A stretch of 64,000 nucleotides of DNA, from positions 62,001 through 126,000 of the forward strand of contig CASFNG010000009.1 in NCBI GenBank assembly GCA_949296075.1, in the 5' to 3' direction. Source of the stretch: an uncultured Parabacteroides sp. (GTDB taxonomy: Bacteria > Bacteroidota > Bacteroidia > Bacteroidales > Tannerellaceae). This document shows, in pieces, positions 11,981-20,682 of this stretch. The position numbers and the translations under genes are program-made. The notes below the pieces were generated by a model that did not search any database, was not told the origin of the DNA, and was given only the letters and a program-made list of their open reading frames with translations. The number at the start of each line of letters is the position of its first letter. Positions within the stretch are counted from its first letter, which is position 1.

Positions 11981-12020
11981 GCGGCCGTTTCCCGATGGGG
12001 AAGCGGCCGTTTTTTTTTTT
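11981..12020 (+). terminator. groESL terminator
   Basis: GCGGCCGTTTCCC pairs with GGGGAAGCGGCCGT (one G-T pair) around a short loop, followed by eleven T. Confidence 0.92.
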
Positions 12021-12031
12021 GTCGTGCGGAC

Positions 12032-12061
12032 TTTGAAAATCCGAAAAAAAACGTACCTTCG
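12032..12061 (+). promoter_or_regulatory. Promoter for tRNA-Leu and the sigma factor
   Basis: TTTG at 12032-12035, 18 nt, then TACCTTCG at 12054-12061. A GC-rich hairpin (GCGATCCCG / CGGGTCGC, about 12067-12088) follows in the leader before the tRNA. Confidence 0.65.
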
Positions 12062-12106
12062 CGAAGCGATCCCGTAAAAGCGGGTCGCTTCTTGAAAGTA
12101 TTGAAT

Positions 12107-12190
12107 GCCCAGGTGGCGGAATTGGTAGACGCGCTCGTTTCAGGTGCGAGTGGTTTTGCGATCGTGCAGGTTCGAGTCCTGTTCTGGGCA
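12107..12190 (+). tRNA. tRNA-Leu (CAG)
   Basis: Complete class II tRNA of 84 nt. Acceptor GCCCAGG pairs with TCTGGGC, discriminator A. The anticodon loop TTCAGGT gives anticodon CAG. The D-arm region reads TGGCGGAATTGGTAGACGC, a variable arm follows, and the T loop is TTCGAGT. No CCA is encoded. It has its own promoter and lies 12 nt before the sigma-factor start. Confidence 0.95.
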
Positions 12191-12202
12191 CTTCCCCCCA
12201 AG

Positions 12203-12763
12203 ATGGAAAAAATGCGATCCCATACAGAAGACGAGGTTGTCTCGGCACTCCGGGACCCTGAGCGGCAACGGGAGGCTTTCGCCGAGATCGTGAGCCGATA
12301 CGGGGAGGCTTTGTATTGGCATATCCGTAAGATGGTATTGGATCATGAGGACGCGAACGATCTCCTTCAAAACACCTTCTTGAAAGCATGGGCGAACGTG
12401 GAGCTTTTCCGGGGTGAGGCCAAATTGTCCACCTGGCTTTATAAGATCGCTGTCAACGAGTGTATTACTTTCCTGAACAAACAACGTGGCAAGCGAAATA
12501 TTTCCATAGACGACGCGGATTTGTTCTTGCTTGAGCGTCTGAAAAGCAGTCCATACTTCGATGGAGACGAGATACAGTTGCGCCTGCAAGAGGCGATTCT
12601 CTCTTTGCCGGAGAAGCAGCGGTTGGTATTTAACATGAAATATTATGACGATATGAAATACGAGGATATGTCGGAGATCCTCGGTACTTCCGTTGGCGCC
12701 TTGAAAGCCTCTTATCATCATGCGGTGAAAAAAATCGAGGAGTTTTTAACAAAGGGAATTTAA
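12203..12763 (+). CDS. ECF-type RNA polymerase sigma factor
   Basis: 186 residues from the ATG at 12203; a second ATG at 12212 is equally possible because neither has a clear ribosome binding site. Region 2 (about 25-95) contains HEDANDLLQNTFLKAWANV and FRGEAKLSTWLYKIAVNECI; region 4 (about 125-175) contains LPEKQRLVFNMKYYDDMKYEDMSE and a helix-turn-helix. The gene begins 12 nt after the tRNA-Leu 3' end with no separate promoter visible, so it is probably co-transcribed with the tRNA. Two downstream genes look like partners. Confidence 0.92.
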   Translation: MEKMRSHTEDEVVSALRDPERQREAFAEIVSRYGEALYWHIRKMVLDHEDANDLLQNTFLKAWANVELFRGEAKLSTWLYKIAVNECITFLNKQRGKRNISIDDADLFLLERLKSSPYFDGDEIQLRLQEAILSLPEKQRLVFNMKYYDDMKYEDMSEILGTSVGALKASYHHAVKKIEEFLTKGI

Positions 12764-12813
12764 ACCTTTCAGGCGGTATCGTGTCAAAAAGAAGAGAGCA
12801 AAGGAGGTGAAGT

Positions 12814-13203
12814 ATGAGAAAAGAAGACAATAGCTTGGAGCGCTTGAAAGGGATCAATCCTTTCACGGTACCTGACGGGTATATGGAAGGGTTTACGGAG
12901 CGGATCATGTCTCAGCTTCCGGAGAAGCCCGCGGAGGGGAGGGAGCCGGTCACTTTGATGGATCGGATTCGTCCGTGGTTGTATATGGCGGCTATGTTCG
13001 CCGGCCTTGGCTTGTTCTTCAAGGCGATCGTCGGGAGCGATGGCTTAGGTGGCGACGCGTCTGATTCATTGTTGGTACGTACGGAACTTCCTGCCGCTTC
13101 GATGGAGGCTATCCAATCTGAGGAGGATGAGGAGTATTTGGAATATATCGAGACCCAATATGCCCAGTATCTCTTGGATGAGGAGTATCCATATTCTGAA
13201 TAA
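12814..13203 (+). CDS. Small membrane protein, possible anti-sigma or regulator
   Basis: 129 residues with an excellent ribosome binding site (AAAGGAGGTGA). One membrane segment near residues 52-72 (WLYMAAMFAGLGLFFKAIVG), a short N-terminal cytoplasmic part and an acidic C-terminal tail with repeated Tyr. It lies 50 nt after the sigma factor. Topology and position match small anti-sigma-like proteins of Bacteroidetes ECF operons; no zinc-binding motif is seen, so the function is inference. Confidence 0.75.
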   Translation: MRKEDNSLERLKGINPFTVPDGYMEGFTERIMSQLPEKPAEGREPVTLMDRIRPWLYMAAMFAGLGLFFKAIVGSDGLGGDASDSLLVRTELPAASMEAIQSEEDEEYLEYIETQYAQYLLDEEYPYSE

Positions 13204-13248
13204 AAGTTAAAAATGGGGAGGCGTTGAAAAAAATATGCGATTATTTGT

Positions 13249-13722
13249 ATGAATAGAATTTTATTGATTATATTTGTGACGCTTTCAATTGCGAGTTCTT
13301 TTAGCGCGGAGGCGCAAGAGACGAAAGCGAAGAAAAACTTTGATAGGGAGGCCTTCGAGGCAAGACGTGACGCTTTTATCGTGGCGGAAGTCGGTCTTAC
13401 CCCGGAAGAGGCTGAGCGATTCATTCCATTGTGTAATGAGTTGCGGAAAAAGAAATTCGAGTTGAGCCGTGAGTGCCGTAGGCTCTCGAAAGAGATCAAG
13501 CGAATGCCAAAGCCTACATCGGATGATTACAATAAGTTCATCGATGAATGCTTGGATGTGGAGTTGAAGGAGGCTCAATTAGAGAAGGAATACTTCGATA
13601 TGTTCAGGAAAATACTGGATGCGGAGAAGATTTATAAGTACCGTGACGCGGAATTTAAGTTTGCCCGTGATTTCATGAAAGGGAATTGGGGAAATAAAAT
13701 GGAGGAAAAGCATAAAAAGTAA
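13249..13722 (+). CDS. Exported helical protein of the sigma-factor operon
   Basis: 157 residues. Signal peptide at 1-22 ending SAEAQ; the mature protein is nearly all charged helix, with LTPEEAERFIPLCNEL resembling the LTxxQ-type helices of Spy/CpxP-like periplasmic proteins. Those proteins sense or buffer envelope stress. This is suggestive, not proof. Third gene of the tRNA-Leu/sigma transcript and followed by a terminator. Confidence 0.75.
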   Translation: MNRILLIIFVTLSIASSFSAEAQETKAKKNFDREAFEARRDAFIVAEVGLTPEEAERFIPLCNELRKKKFELSRECRRLSKEIKRMPKPTSDDYNKFIDECLDVELKEAQLEKEYFDMFRKILDAEKIYKYRDAEFKFARDFMKGNWGNKMEEKHKK

Positions 13723-13781
13723 AATATTATCATTATTTGTGTTTTTTGTTTAGATTTAGTTTTGGCGTTTAAGTTAAGGGA

Positions 13782-13817
13782 GGGGTGGCGACGTGATGTC
13801 GGTTCCCCTTTTGTTTT
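13782..13817 (+). terminator. Terminator after the sigma-factor operon
   Basis: GGGG...CGAC loop GTCG...CCCC stem followed by TTTTGTTTT, about 60 nt after the last gene. The preceding 13723-13780 is T-rich with no gene. Confidence 0.7.
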
Positions 13818-13833
13818 GCCCTTTTGCCAACGT

Positions 13834-14619
13834 TTATAGGCCTTTTGCCTTGGCCTCGTTCCATAATTGATCCATTTCCTCTAATGTCATCTCTTTTAAA
13901 GAACGGCCTTGTTGGATCGTATGCTGCTCCAAGTAATTGAAGCGGCGGATGAACTTTTGGTTCGTGCGTTCCAAGGCGTTGTCCGGATTGATCTTATAGA
14001 GGCGTGCGGCGTTGATCAGGCTGAAGAAGAGATCGCCGAACTCAGCTTCCATCTTGTCAGGATCCATACGGTCTATCTCGGTCTTTAGTTCGCCTAATTC
14101 CTCTTGCACCTTGTCCCATACCTGCTCACGTTGCTCCCAATCGAAGCCTACGTTGCGAGCCTTGTCTTGGATGCGGTGCGCTTTTACCACGGATGGAAGG
14201 GAAGCGGGCACACCTTCTAATACGGTCTTGTTGCCGCCTTTCTCTTTCAGCTTGAGCTGTTCCCAGCTCTGCTCCACCTTCTGCGCCGTATCGGCTGAGG
14301 CATCTCCAAATACATGTGGGTGACGGTAGATCAGTTTCTGGCAGAGGCTATCGCATACATCTTTGATGTCGAACGCATCTTTTTCCTCACCTATCTTCGC
14401 GTAGAAGACGATATGCAGCAATAGGTCTCCTAATTCCTTTTTGATATTCGTGTCATCTTTCCGCATCAGGGCCTCGCATAGCTCATAGGTCTCTTCTATG
14501 GTGTTCGTGCGTAGGCTCTCGTTGGTTTGTTTCCTGTCCCACGGGCATTTGACCCGTAACTCATCCATGATGTCGAGCAGGTGGCCGAAGGCCTCCATTT
14601 TTTCTTCTTTTGTTGACAT
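13834..14619 (-). CDS. mazG: Nucleoside triphosphate pyrophosphohydrolase
   Basis: All-alpha NTP pyrophosphatase, 261 residues with two MazG domains. The first shows EETYELCEAL and KELGDLLLHIVF (EExxE and ExxD metal-binding pattern), the second EELGELKTEI and EAEFGDLFFSLINAARL. The family removes abnormal or excess (d)NTPs and lowers ppGpp. It follows dsbD on the minus strand but a terminator lies between them. Confidence 0.95.
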   Translation of the reverse strand: MSTKEEKMEAFGHLLDIMDELRVKCPWDRKQTNESLRTNTIEETYELCEALMRKDDTNIKKELGDLLLHIVFYAKIGEEKDAFDIKDVCDSLCQKLIYRHPHVFGDASADTAQKVEQSWEQLKLKEKGGNKTVLEGVPASLPSVVKAHRIQDKARNVGFDWEQREQVWDKVQEELGELKTEIDRMDPDKMEAEFGDLFFSLINAARLYKINPDNALERTNQKFIRRFNYLEQHTIQQGRSLKEMTLEEMDQLWNEAKAKGL

Positions 14620-14651
14620 GTCTATATTTGATCTAAAAAAGTTTATAAAGA

Positions 14652-14681
14652 AAGAGGGCAGGATACCATCCCACCCTCTTC
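14652..14681 (-). terminator. Terminator of the rluA-dsbD transcript
   Basis: On the minus strand AAGAGGG-T-GGGAT pairs with ATCC-T-GCCCTCTT and is followed by TCTTT. It separates dsbD from mazG. Confidence 0.7.
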
Positions 14682-14697
14682 GTCTTGTTGTTTATCC

Positions 14698-16764
14698 TTA
14701 TTTTTTGAACTCTTTTAAGCCGTTCTGTAAGAACTGGATATATTTGGATACATCCTCGTCGAAGGCGTAGGAGGGGCCGAGCGGTTGTCCTTCTCCATCC
14801 AGCAGGATATAGAATGGCTGGGCGTTCGCCCCAAACTTGCTCCGTTGCAGGTAACTCCATTTATCGCCAATCGTCTTTAATTTCCTGGTCTTGCCAAATT
14901 CCTCGATCTCAATGGGATTGGGGAGTTTGGTCTTGTCGTCCACCATAAGGGTGATCAGCACATAGTCGTTCTCCAAGATCTGCTTTACGGTCGGGTCTGT
15001 CCATACGGACGCTTCCATCTTGCGACAGTTCACGCAGCCGAAGCCGGAGAAGTCGATCATGACGGGCTTGTTTACCTTCTTGGCGTATGCCATCCCTGAC
15101 TCATAGTCATCGAAGGCGGCGTGCACCTCGTTCTTGTAGAGGTTGAAGTCTTGCGTATATAAAGGAGGCGCGAACGCGCTGATCGCTTTCAGCGGCGCTC
15201 CCCAAAGACCCGGCACCATGTAGATCGCGAAAGCGAATGAGATGATCGCCATGAAGAGCCGGGGTACGGAGACGTACTTCAGGTCGCTATCGTGGCTGAA
15301 CTTGATCTTTCCTAACAGATAGCATCCCAATAAGGCGAATATCACGATCCAAAGGACGATGAACACCTCCCTATCCAATAATCTCCATCCGTAGGCCAAG
15401 TCGGCGACAGACAAGAATTTCAGCGCTAACGCCAATTCCAGGAATCCTAATACGACCTTTACGGAGTTCAACCAACCTCCGGATTTAGGCATGTTTTGCA
15501 GCATATTCGGGAAGATGGCGAAGAGGCTGAACGGGATCGACAGCGCTAACGCGAAACCGAACATCCCGATAGCCGGGCCAACCGCCGTACCCATCGAGGC
15601 CGCTTGTACCAATAAGGTCCCGATAATGGGGCCTGTGCACGAGAAGGAAACCAGTACCAGCGTGAACGACATGAAGAATATGCTTAATACTCCCGTGGTG
15701 GAATCGGCCTTGCTATCCAGCTTGTTTGTCCAAGAGGAGGGGAGCACTAACTCGAACGCCCCGAAGAAGGAGATGGCAAATACCACTAACAGCAGGAAGA
15801 ATATGATGTTGAAGATCGCGTTGGTAGAGAGATCGTTGAGGGCGCTTGCCCCGAAGATTCCCGTGATCAGCAATCCCATAGCCAAGTAAATCACGATGAT
15901 GGACAGTCCGTAAGTAACCGCGTCCCGGATCGCTTTCTTGCGATCTTTCGTCCGCTTCAGGAAGAAACTTACCGTCATCGGGATCATCGGCCAGACGCAA
16001 GGGGTAAGCAGGGCGACTAATCCTCCGAGGAATCCCGCGAAGAAGATGAATAGCCAAGAGGTGTCGGTGGCTGTTACCGTGGAATCTCCGAACGATTTCA
16101 GTTGATCTATAACGGGAGTCCATAGCCGCGGGCTGTCAGTCAGGGCGTTTGATCCGGCTGAAGCTGCGCTGGAGGGCTCCGGGGAGGCTATGGGCGCTGA
16201 GCTTTCCTCTTGGGCCTCTTCCGCTACGGCGGGTTCCTCCGGTTGGGCGTCGGGGGCTTGCCCGGTCGATTCCGGGGTGGCGGCTGCCATCGCGGGATCT
16301 ACGTGAATGCTTTTCTTGTCGAAAGCGAACGAGATCCGGTCAGGGGGCAGGCAGGTCTCATCGTTGCAAGCCATGAACTCCACCTCACCTTCAGCCTTGA
16401 ACTTGGCGGGATCCGTGATCTTTATCTTTTGTGTGAACGATACCGAGCCGGCATACCAGCGCAGGTTCATGGCGAACTGCTCGTCGTACACGGTGGTCGG
16501 TTGCACGGACGGGGTAGGTGTCCCTACTAACTCTGCCCCTGTCAGGGTCTCGAACGTGAACGAGGTGGACACGGGGCCTCCCTCCGGCAGGTTCATGTCG
16601 TATAGATGCCAGCCCTTGTCGGCGGTGGCGGTAAAGATGATCTCCTTATCCGCCGCTCCGCCCTTGTCGTCTAACTTGATCTTCCACTTGACAGGTGTCA
16701 GGATTTGCGCTTGCGCGGCCAGGGTGATGACCGCCAGCATGATGCTGTAGATGAGTTTCTTCAT
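14698..16764 (-). CDS. dsbD: Thiol:disulfide interchange protein DsbD
   Basis: 688 residues. A signal peptide (1-19) precedes an N-terminal periplasmic immunoglobulin-like domain with a CNDETC cysteine pair near 120-128. A Pro/Glu/Ser-rich linker (about 160-205) leads to a CcdA-like membrane core of about eight helices (230-510) with LTPCVWPMIPMTV and SCTGPIIGTLL. The C-terminal thioredoxin domain has the CVNC centre at Cys577/Cys580. The protein passes electrons from cytoplasmic thioredoxin to periplasmic thiol proteins. It starts 18 nt after the rluA-type gene. Confidence 0.94.
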   Translation of the reverse strand: MKKLIYSIMLAVITLAAQAQILTPVKWKIKLDDKGGAADKEIIFTATADKGWHLYDMNLPEGGPVSTSFTFETLTGAELVGTPTPSVQPTTVYDEQFAMNLRWYAGSVSFTQKIKITDPAKFKAEGEVEFMACNDETCLPPDRISFAFDKKSIHVDPAMAAATPESTGQAPDAQPEEPAVAEEAQEESSAPIASPEPSSAASAGSNALTDSPRLWTPVIDQLKSFGDSTVTATDTSWLFIFFAGFLGGLVALLTPCVWPMIPMTVSFFLKRTKDRKKAIRDAVTYGLSIIVIYLAMGLLITGIFGASALNDLSTNAIFNIIFFLLLVVFAISFFGAFELVLPSSWTNKLDSKADSTTGVLSIFFMSFTLVLVSFSCTGPIIGTLLVQAASMGTAVGPAIGMFGFALALSIPFSLFAIFPNMLQNMPKSGGWLNSVKVVLGFLELALALKFLSVADLAYGWRLLDREVFIVLWIVIFALLGCYLLGKIKFSHDSDLKYVSVPRLFMAIISFAFAIYMVPGLWGAPLKAISAFAPPLYTQDFNLYKNEVHAAFDDYESGMAYAKKVNKPVMIDFSGFGCVNCRKMEASVWTDPTVKQILENDYVLITLMVDDKTKLPNPIEIEEFGKTRKLKTIGDKWSYLQRSKFGANAQPFYILLDGEGQPLGPSYAFDEDVSKYIQFLQNGLKEFKK

Positions 16765-16782
16765 TGTGAATAAGTTGCTAAG

Positions 16783-17715
16783 TTATTTGGATGTTGATGT
16801 AAAGATCCCGGGGATGCGGGTCTCGAAGCAAAGCTCCTCGCCCGTGACTGGGTGGATGAATCTCAATTTGCGGGCATGAAGCATCAGCCGTCTCGCGGGA
16901 TTCGTCTCCGCCCCGTATTTGGTGTCGCCGGCCACGGGATGCCCGATTGATTGCATCTGGGCGCGGATCTGGTTCTTGCGTCCTGTCTCTAAGTCCAGTT
17001 CCAGGAGCGAGTAGCGTCCATTCGTCCGCAATACCCGGTAGCGGGTGATCGCCTCCTTGCCACCTCCTGTCGGGGCGACAAATACTTGCATATGCTTGTT
17101 CTCCACCAAGTTCGATACGATCAGGTCCGAGTCTTTCTCCGGCCGTCCCTCTACCACGGCTACGTACGTACGCTGCGTGATCATCTCGTTCCAATTGGAT
17201 TGGAGCCGTTCCTTTACCTCTTGGTTTTTCGCGAACATCATGATCCCCGAGGTATCCCTGTCGAGCCGGTGAAGCACGAAGATCTTGTTGCGAGGATCCG
17301 TCTGCTTCACGTAGTCGCTCAGCAGCCGATAGGCCGTGCGCTCCTTCACCCGGTCGGTCGAGACCGAGAGCAGCCCCTCCCGCTTGTTGATCACGATCAG
17401 GTCATCGTCTTCCCAGATGATCTTGAGCAGGGGATTGTTGAACTCCACTTTCCGTCCTCCGCCATAATTGATCCCGACAGTCTGGCCGGGACTTAACGGC
17501 GTGTCGAATTGGCGGGTCATCTTCCCGTCCACGGAGATCTGCCCATTCCCCAGCAAAGCCTTCACGGAAGTGCGGCTTTGTCCTTGCAACGCCTTTAGTA
17601 AGAAGGGAAGGAGGGTATCCTCGGTCGTCACGGGGATCCGCCTCTCCTTGCGAGACACAGGGCGCGTACTCCTCGCGCTCCTGTCGTTACGTTCCATTCG
17701 TATTCTCATATTCAC
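16783..17715 (-). CDS. RluA-family 23S/tRNA pseudouridine synthase
   Basis: 310 residues as drawn; a start at the Met of MERNDRSARS (17697) is also possible. After a basic N-terminus comes an S4 RNA-binding domain (SVKALLGNGQISVDGK, about 45-95), then the catalytic domain with HRLDRDTSGIMMFAKN, where Asp152 is the catalytic aspartate, and the C-terminal GHPVAGDTKYG and RLMLHARKLRFIHP motifs. The target RNA site cannot be read from sequence. First gene of a leftward pair with dsbD. Confidence 0.9.
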   Translation of the reverse strand: MNMRIRMERNDRSARSTRPVSRKERRIPVTTEDTLLPFLLKALQGQSRTSVKALLGNGQISVDGKMTRQFDTPLSPGQTVGINYGGGRKVEFNNPLLKIIWEDDDLIVINKREGLLSVSTDRVKERTAYRLLSDYVKQTDPRNKIFVLHRLDRDTSGIMMFAKNQEVKERLQSNWNEMITQRTYVAVVEGRPEKDSDLIVSNLVENKHMQVFVAPTGGGKEAITRYRVLRTNGRYSLLELDLETGRKNQIRAQMQSIGHPVAGDTKYGAETNPARRLMLHARKLRFIHPVTGEELCFETRIPGIFTSTSK

Positions 17716-17998
17716 TTGCTATAAGCGCGAAGATACAGGCATTTACGCAACTTCGCAAGATGTGTTTCTAACAAAATGATGCTATTCTCTCGGAAATCAG
17801 CTCTGCATATGGCTCTCGTCGGCTTTCAGGCCGGGGCGAGGGGGGGTCGGGAAAAGCAAGATGTAGTTTCGCGGGAAAGGTGACGGCGCTTTTCCCGAAA
17901 GGCGAGGGAGAAATCAGGAGGCTGTCGCGTGAAAACTACGTTTATTTTTGTACTTTCGCGGATCGGGAAAACGAGTAAGGATTAATCAGATATATAAT
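17716..17998. other. rluA-valS divergent gap with two hairpins
   Basis: No gene is seen. Two inverted repeats occur: CTCG-TC-GGC with GCC-GGGG-CGAG (about 17816-17841) and a perfect 11-bp pair TCGGGAAAAGC / GCTTTTCCCGA (17847-17898). A -7-like TACTTTCG at 17951-17958 lies downstream of both, so the hairpins probably lie outside the valS transcript unless there is an earlier start. Confidence 0.4.
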
Positions 17999-20620
17999 AT
18001 GGAAATCGCTAGTAAGTACAATCCCGCCGACGTGGAGGGAAAGTGGTATCAGTATTGGCTGGATAATGGCTATTTTAGTTCAAAACCGGACGGCCGGGAG
18101 CCGTATACGATCGTGATCCCGCCCCCCAACGTGACCGGCGTGTTGCACATGGGCCATATGTTGAACAATACGATCCAGGATATATTGGTGCGCCGCGCCC
18201 GGATGTTGGGCAAGAACGCTTGCTGGGTGCCGGGTACCGACCATGCCTCGATCGCCACGGAGGCGAAGGTGGTGAATCGCCTCGCCAGCCAGGGGATCAA
18301 GAAGAGCGACTTGACGCGCGAGGAGTTCTTGCGTCATGCCTGGGAATGGAAAGAGGAGCATGGGGGTATCATCCTGAAGCAGCTCCGGAAACTGGGTGCT
18401 TCTTGCGATTGGGACCGTACGGCCTTCACGATGGATGAGAAACGCTCGGAGAGCGTGATCAAGGTATTTGTCGATCTTTATAATAAGGGGTTGATATATA
18501 GGGGAGTGCGTATGGTGAACTGGGATCCGGCCGCGCTTACCGCCCTCTCGGACGATGAGGTGATTTATAAGGAGGAGCACAGCAAGCTGTACTACTTGCG
18601 CTACAAGATCGTGGGCGAGGAGGGCTACGCGATCGTGGCGACCACCCGCCCGGAGACGATCATGGGGGATACCGCCATGTGCATCAACCCGAACGACCCG
18701 AAGAACCAACACCTGCGTGGCAAGAAGGTGATCGTTCCTTTGGTAGGGAGGGAGATCCCGGTGATCGAGGATGAGTACGTGGATATTGAGTTCGGTACGG
18801 GATGCCTGAAGGTAACGCCCGCTCACGACGTGAACGACTATATGCTGGGCGAGAAGTATAACCTTCCGTCGATCGACATCTTCAACGACAACGGTACCAT
18901 AAGCGAGGCCGCTGGGTTGTACGTGGGAATGGATCGCTTCGAGGTGCGCGAGAAGATCGAGCAGGATCTGCGTGAGGCGGGCTTGCTGGAGAAGGTGGAG
19001 GCTTACGATAACAAGGTGGGCTTCTCGGAACGTACCGACGTGCCGGTGGAGCCGAAGCTGTCCATGCAGTGGTTCCTGAAGATGGAGCATCTGGCGAAGA
19101 TCGCCTTGCCGCCTGTGATGAACGACGAGATCCGTTTCTATCCGCCGAAGTTCAAGAATACGTATCGTCACTGGATGGAGAATATCAAGGACTGGTGCAT
19201 CAGCCGCCAGCTTTGGTGGGGGCACCGGATCCCCGCCTATTTCCTGCCGGAAGGCGGGTACGTGGTGGCCGAGACCCTCGAGAAGGCCTTGGATCTGGCA
19301 AGGGAGAAATCGGGCAATCAGGCGTTGACCTTGGCGGATTTGCGGCAAGACGAGGATGTGCTGGATACCTGGTTCTCCTCGTGGCTGTGGCCGATCTCGC
19401 TCTTCGATGGCATCAACAATCCGGATAATGAGGAGATCAACTATTATTATCCGACGAACGATTTGGTGACAGGACCGGATATTATCTTCTTCTGGGTGGC
19501 GCGCATGATTATGGCGGGCTACGAGTATCGGGGGAAGATGCCGTTCCGGAATGTCTATTTCACGGGTATCGTGCGCGACAAGCTCGGACGGAAGATGTCG
19601 AAGTCGCTGGGCAACTCGCCCGACCCGCTGAAGCTGATCGAGCAATATGGGGCCGATGGCGTGCGTATGGGCTTGATGCTTGCCGCTCCGGCCGGTAATG
19701 ACATTCCTTTCGACGAGGCGCTGTGTGAGCAAGGACGCAACTTCAATAACAAGATATGGAACGCGTTCCGCCTCGTGAAGGGCTGGACGGTCGATGAGCG
19801 TGCCGATCAGCCGGAAGCTGCCGCTACAGCTGTTAAGTGGTTCAAGATGAGGTTAGACAAGACAATCGTCGAGGTGGACGACTCGTTCAGCAAATATCGC
19901 TTGAGCGAGGCGATGATGTCAGTATATAAGCTGTTCTGGGATGAGTTCTCCTCGTGGTATTTGGAGATGGTTAAGCCGGGCTATCAGCAGCCGATCGACA
20001 AGGCTACTTACGAGGCAACGTTAGGGTTCTTCGATGCGCTTCTCCGTCTGCTTCATCCTTTCATGCCGTTTATCACGGAGGAGTTGTGGCAAGCCTTGGC
20101 GCCGCGTGCGAAGGGAGAGAGCGTGATGGTGGCGAGGATGCCTGAGGTAGCCCCGGTAGATGAGGTTTTCCTGGATGCGTTTGAGGTGGTGAAAGAGATT
20201 GTCGGTGGCGTACGTACGATCCGTTTGCAAAGGAATATCCCGAACAAGGAGCCGCTGGAGCTGCGTGTGATCGGCGCTCATGATGAGGCTTTCAATGCCG
20301 TGATCGCCAAGATGTGCAACCTCTCTTCTGTCGAGCAAGTCAGCGAGAAGGCTGCGGGCGCCGCGTCGTTCTTGGTGCGCACGACAGAATATGCCGTGCC
20401 TCTGGGTAAGTTGATCAACGTAGAGGAGGAATTGGCGAAATTGAGAGATGAGTTGAAGCACCGCCAGGAGTTTCTCGCTTCCGTATTGAAGAAGTTGGGC
20501 AACGAGAATTTCGTGAGCAAGGCGCCGGCGAAGGTGATCGAGATGGAGCGGAAGAAGCAGGCGGATGCCGAGTCGAAAATCAAGTCGCTTGAGGAAAGCA
20601 TCGCCGCATTGACTAAGTAA
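17999..20620 (+). CDS. valS: Valyl-tRNA synthetase
   Basis: Class I synthetase charging tRNA-Val, with an editing domain against Thr. Start at 17999 gives [20 protein letters not shown], the usual ValS beginning, and 873 residues. The ATP motif HMGH is at 50-53 and KMSKS at 532-536; the CP1 editing domain spans about 190-390; anticodon-binding helices follow, and a C-terminal coiled coil (from about 810) ends the protein, as in long-form ValS. Ends at a terminator shared with the convergent GH92 gene. Confidence 0.98.
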   Translation: MEIASKYNPADVEGKWYQYWLDNGYFSSKPDGREPYTIVIPPPNVTGVLHMGHMLNNTIQDILVRRARMLGKNACWVPGTDHASIATEAKVVNRLASQGIKKSDLTREEFLRHAWEWKEEHGGIILKQLRKLGASCDWDRTAFTMDEKRSESVIKVFVDLYNKGLIYRGVRMVNWDPAALTALSDDEVIYKEEHSKLYYLRYKIVGEEGYAIVATTRPETIMGDTAMCINPNDPKNQHLRGKKVIVPLVGREIPVIEDEYVDIEFGTGCLKVTPAHDVNDYMLGEKYNLPSIDIFNDNGTISEAAGLYVGMDRFEVREKIEQDLREAGLLEKVEAYDNKVGFSERTDVPVEPKLSMQWFLKMEHLAKIALPPVMNDEIRFYPPKFKNTYRHWMENIKDWCISRQLWWGHRIPAYFLPEGGYVVAETLEKALDLAREKSGNQALTLADLRQDEDVLDTWFSSWLWPISLFDGINNPDNEEINYYYPTNDLVTGPDIIFFWVARMIMAGYEYRGKMPFRNVYFTGIVRDKLGRKMSKSLGNSPDPLKLIEQYGADGVRMGLMLAAPAGNDIPFDEALCEQGRNFNNKIWNAFRLVKGWTVDERADQPEAAATAVKWFKMRLDKTIVEVDDSFSKYRLSEAMMSVYKLFWDEFSSWYLEMVKPGYQQPIDKATYEATLGFFDALLRLLHPFMPFITEELWQALAPRAKGESVMVARMPEVAPVDEVFLDAFEVVKEIVGGVRTIRLQRNIPNKEPLELRVIGAHDEAFNAVIAKMCNLSSVEQVSEKAAGAASFLVRTTEYAVPLGKLINVEEELAKLRDELKHRQEFLASVLKKLGNENFVSKAPAKVIEMERKKQADAESKIKSLEESIAALTK

Positions 20621-20642
20621 GGGAAAAAGGTCTGTTTATATA

Positions 20643-20681
20643 AAAAAAAGCGTTTAAGCCAACTGGCTTAAACGCTTTTTT
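20643..20681. terminator. Bidirectional terminator between valS and the GH92 gene
   Basis: AGCGTTTAAGCC and GGCTTAAACGCT form a perfect 12-bp stem around AACT, flanked by an A run before and a T run after, so it works for both convergent genes. Confidence 0.92.
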
Positions 20682-20682
20682 G

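Noticed and set aside
17847..17898. T-box or attenuator for valS
   Set aside because: The hairpin lies upstream of the only -7-like box, no T-box sequence is present, and no terminator T run follows.
18080..19732. 550-codon minus-strand open frame under valS
   Set aside because: Antisense shadow; valS has all class I motifs in the plus frame.
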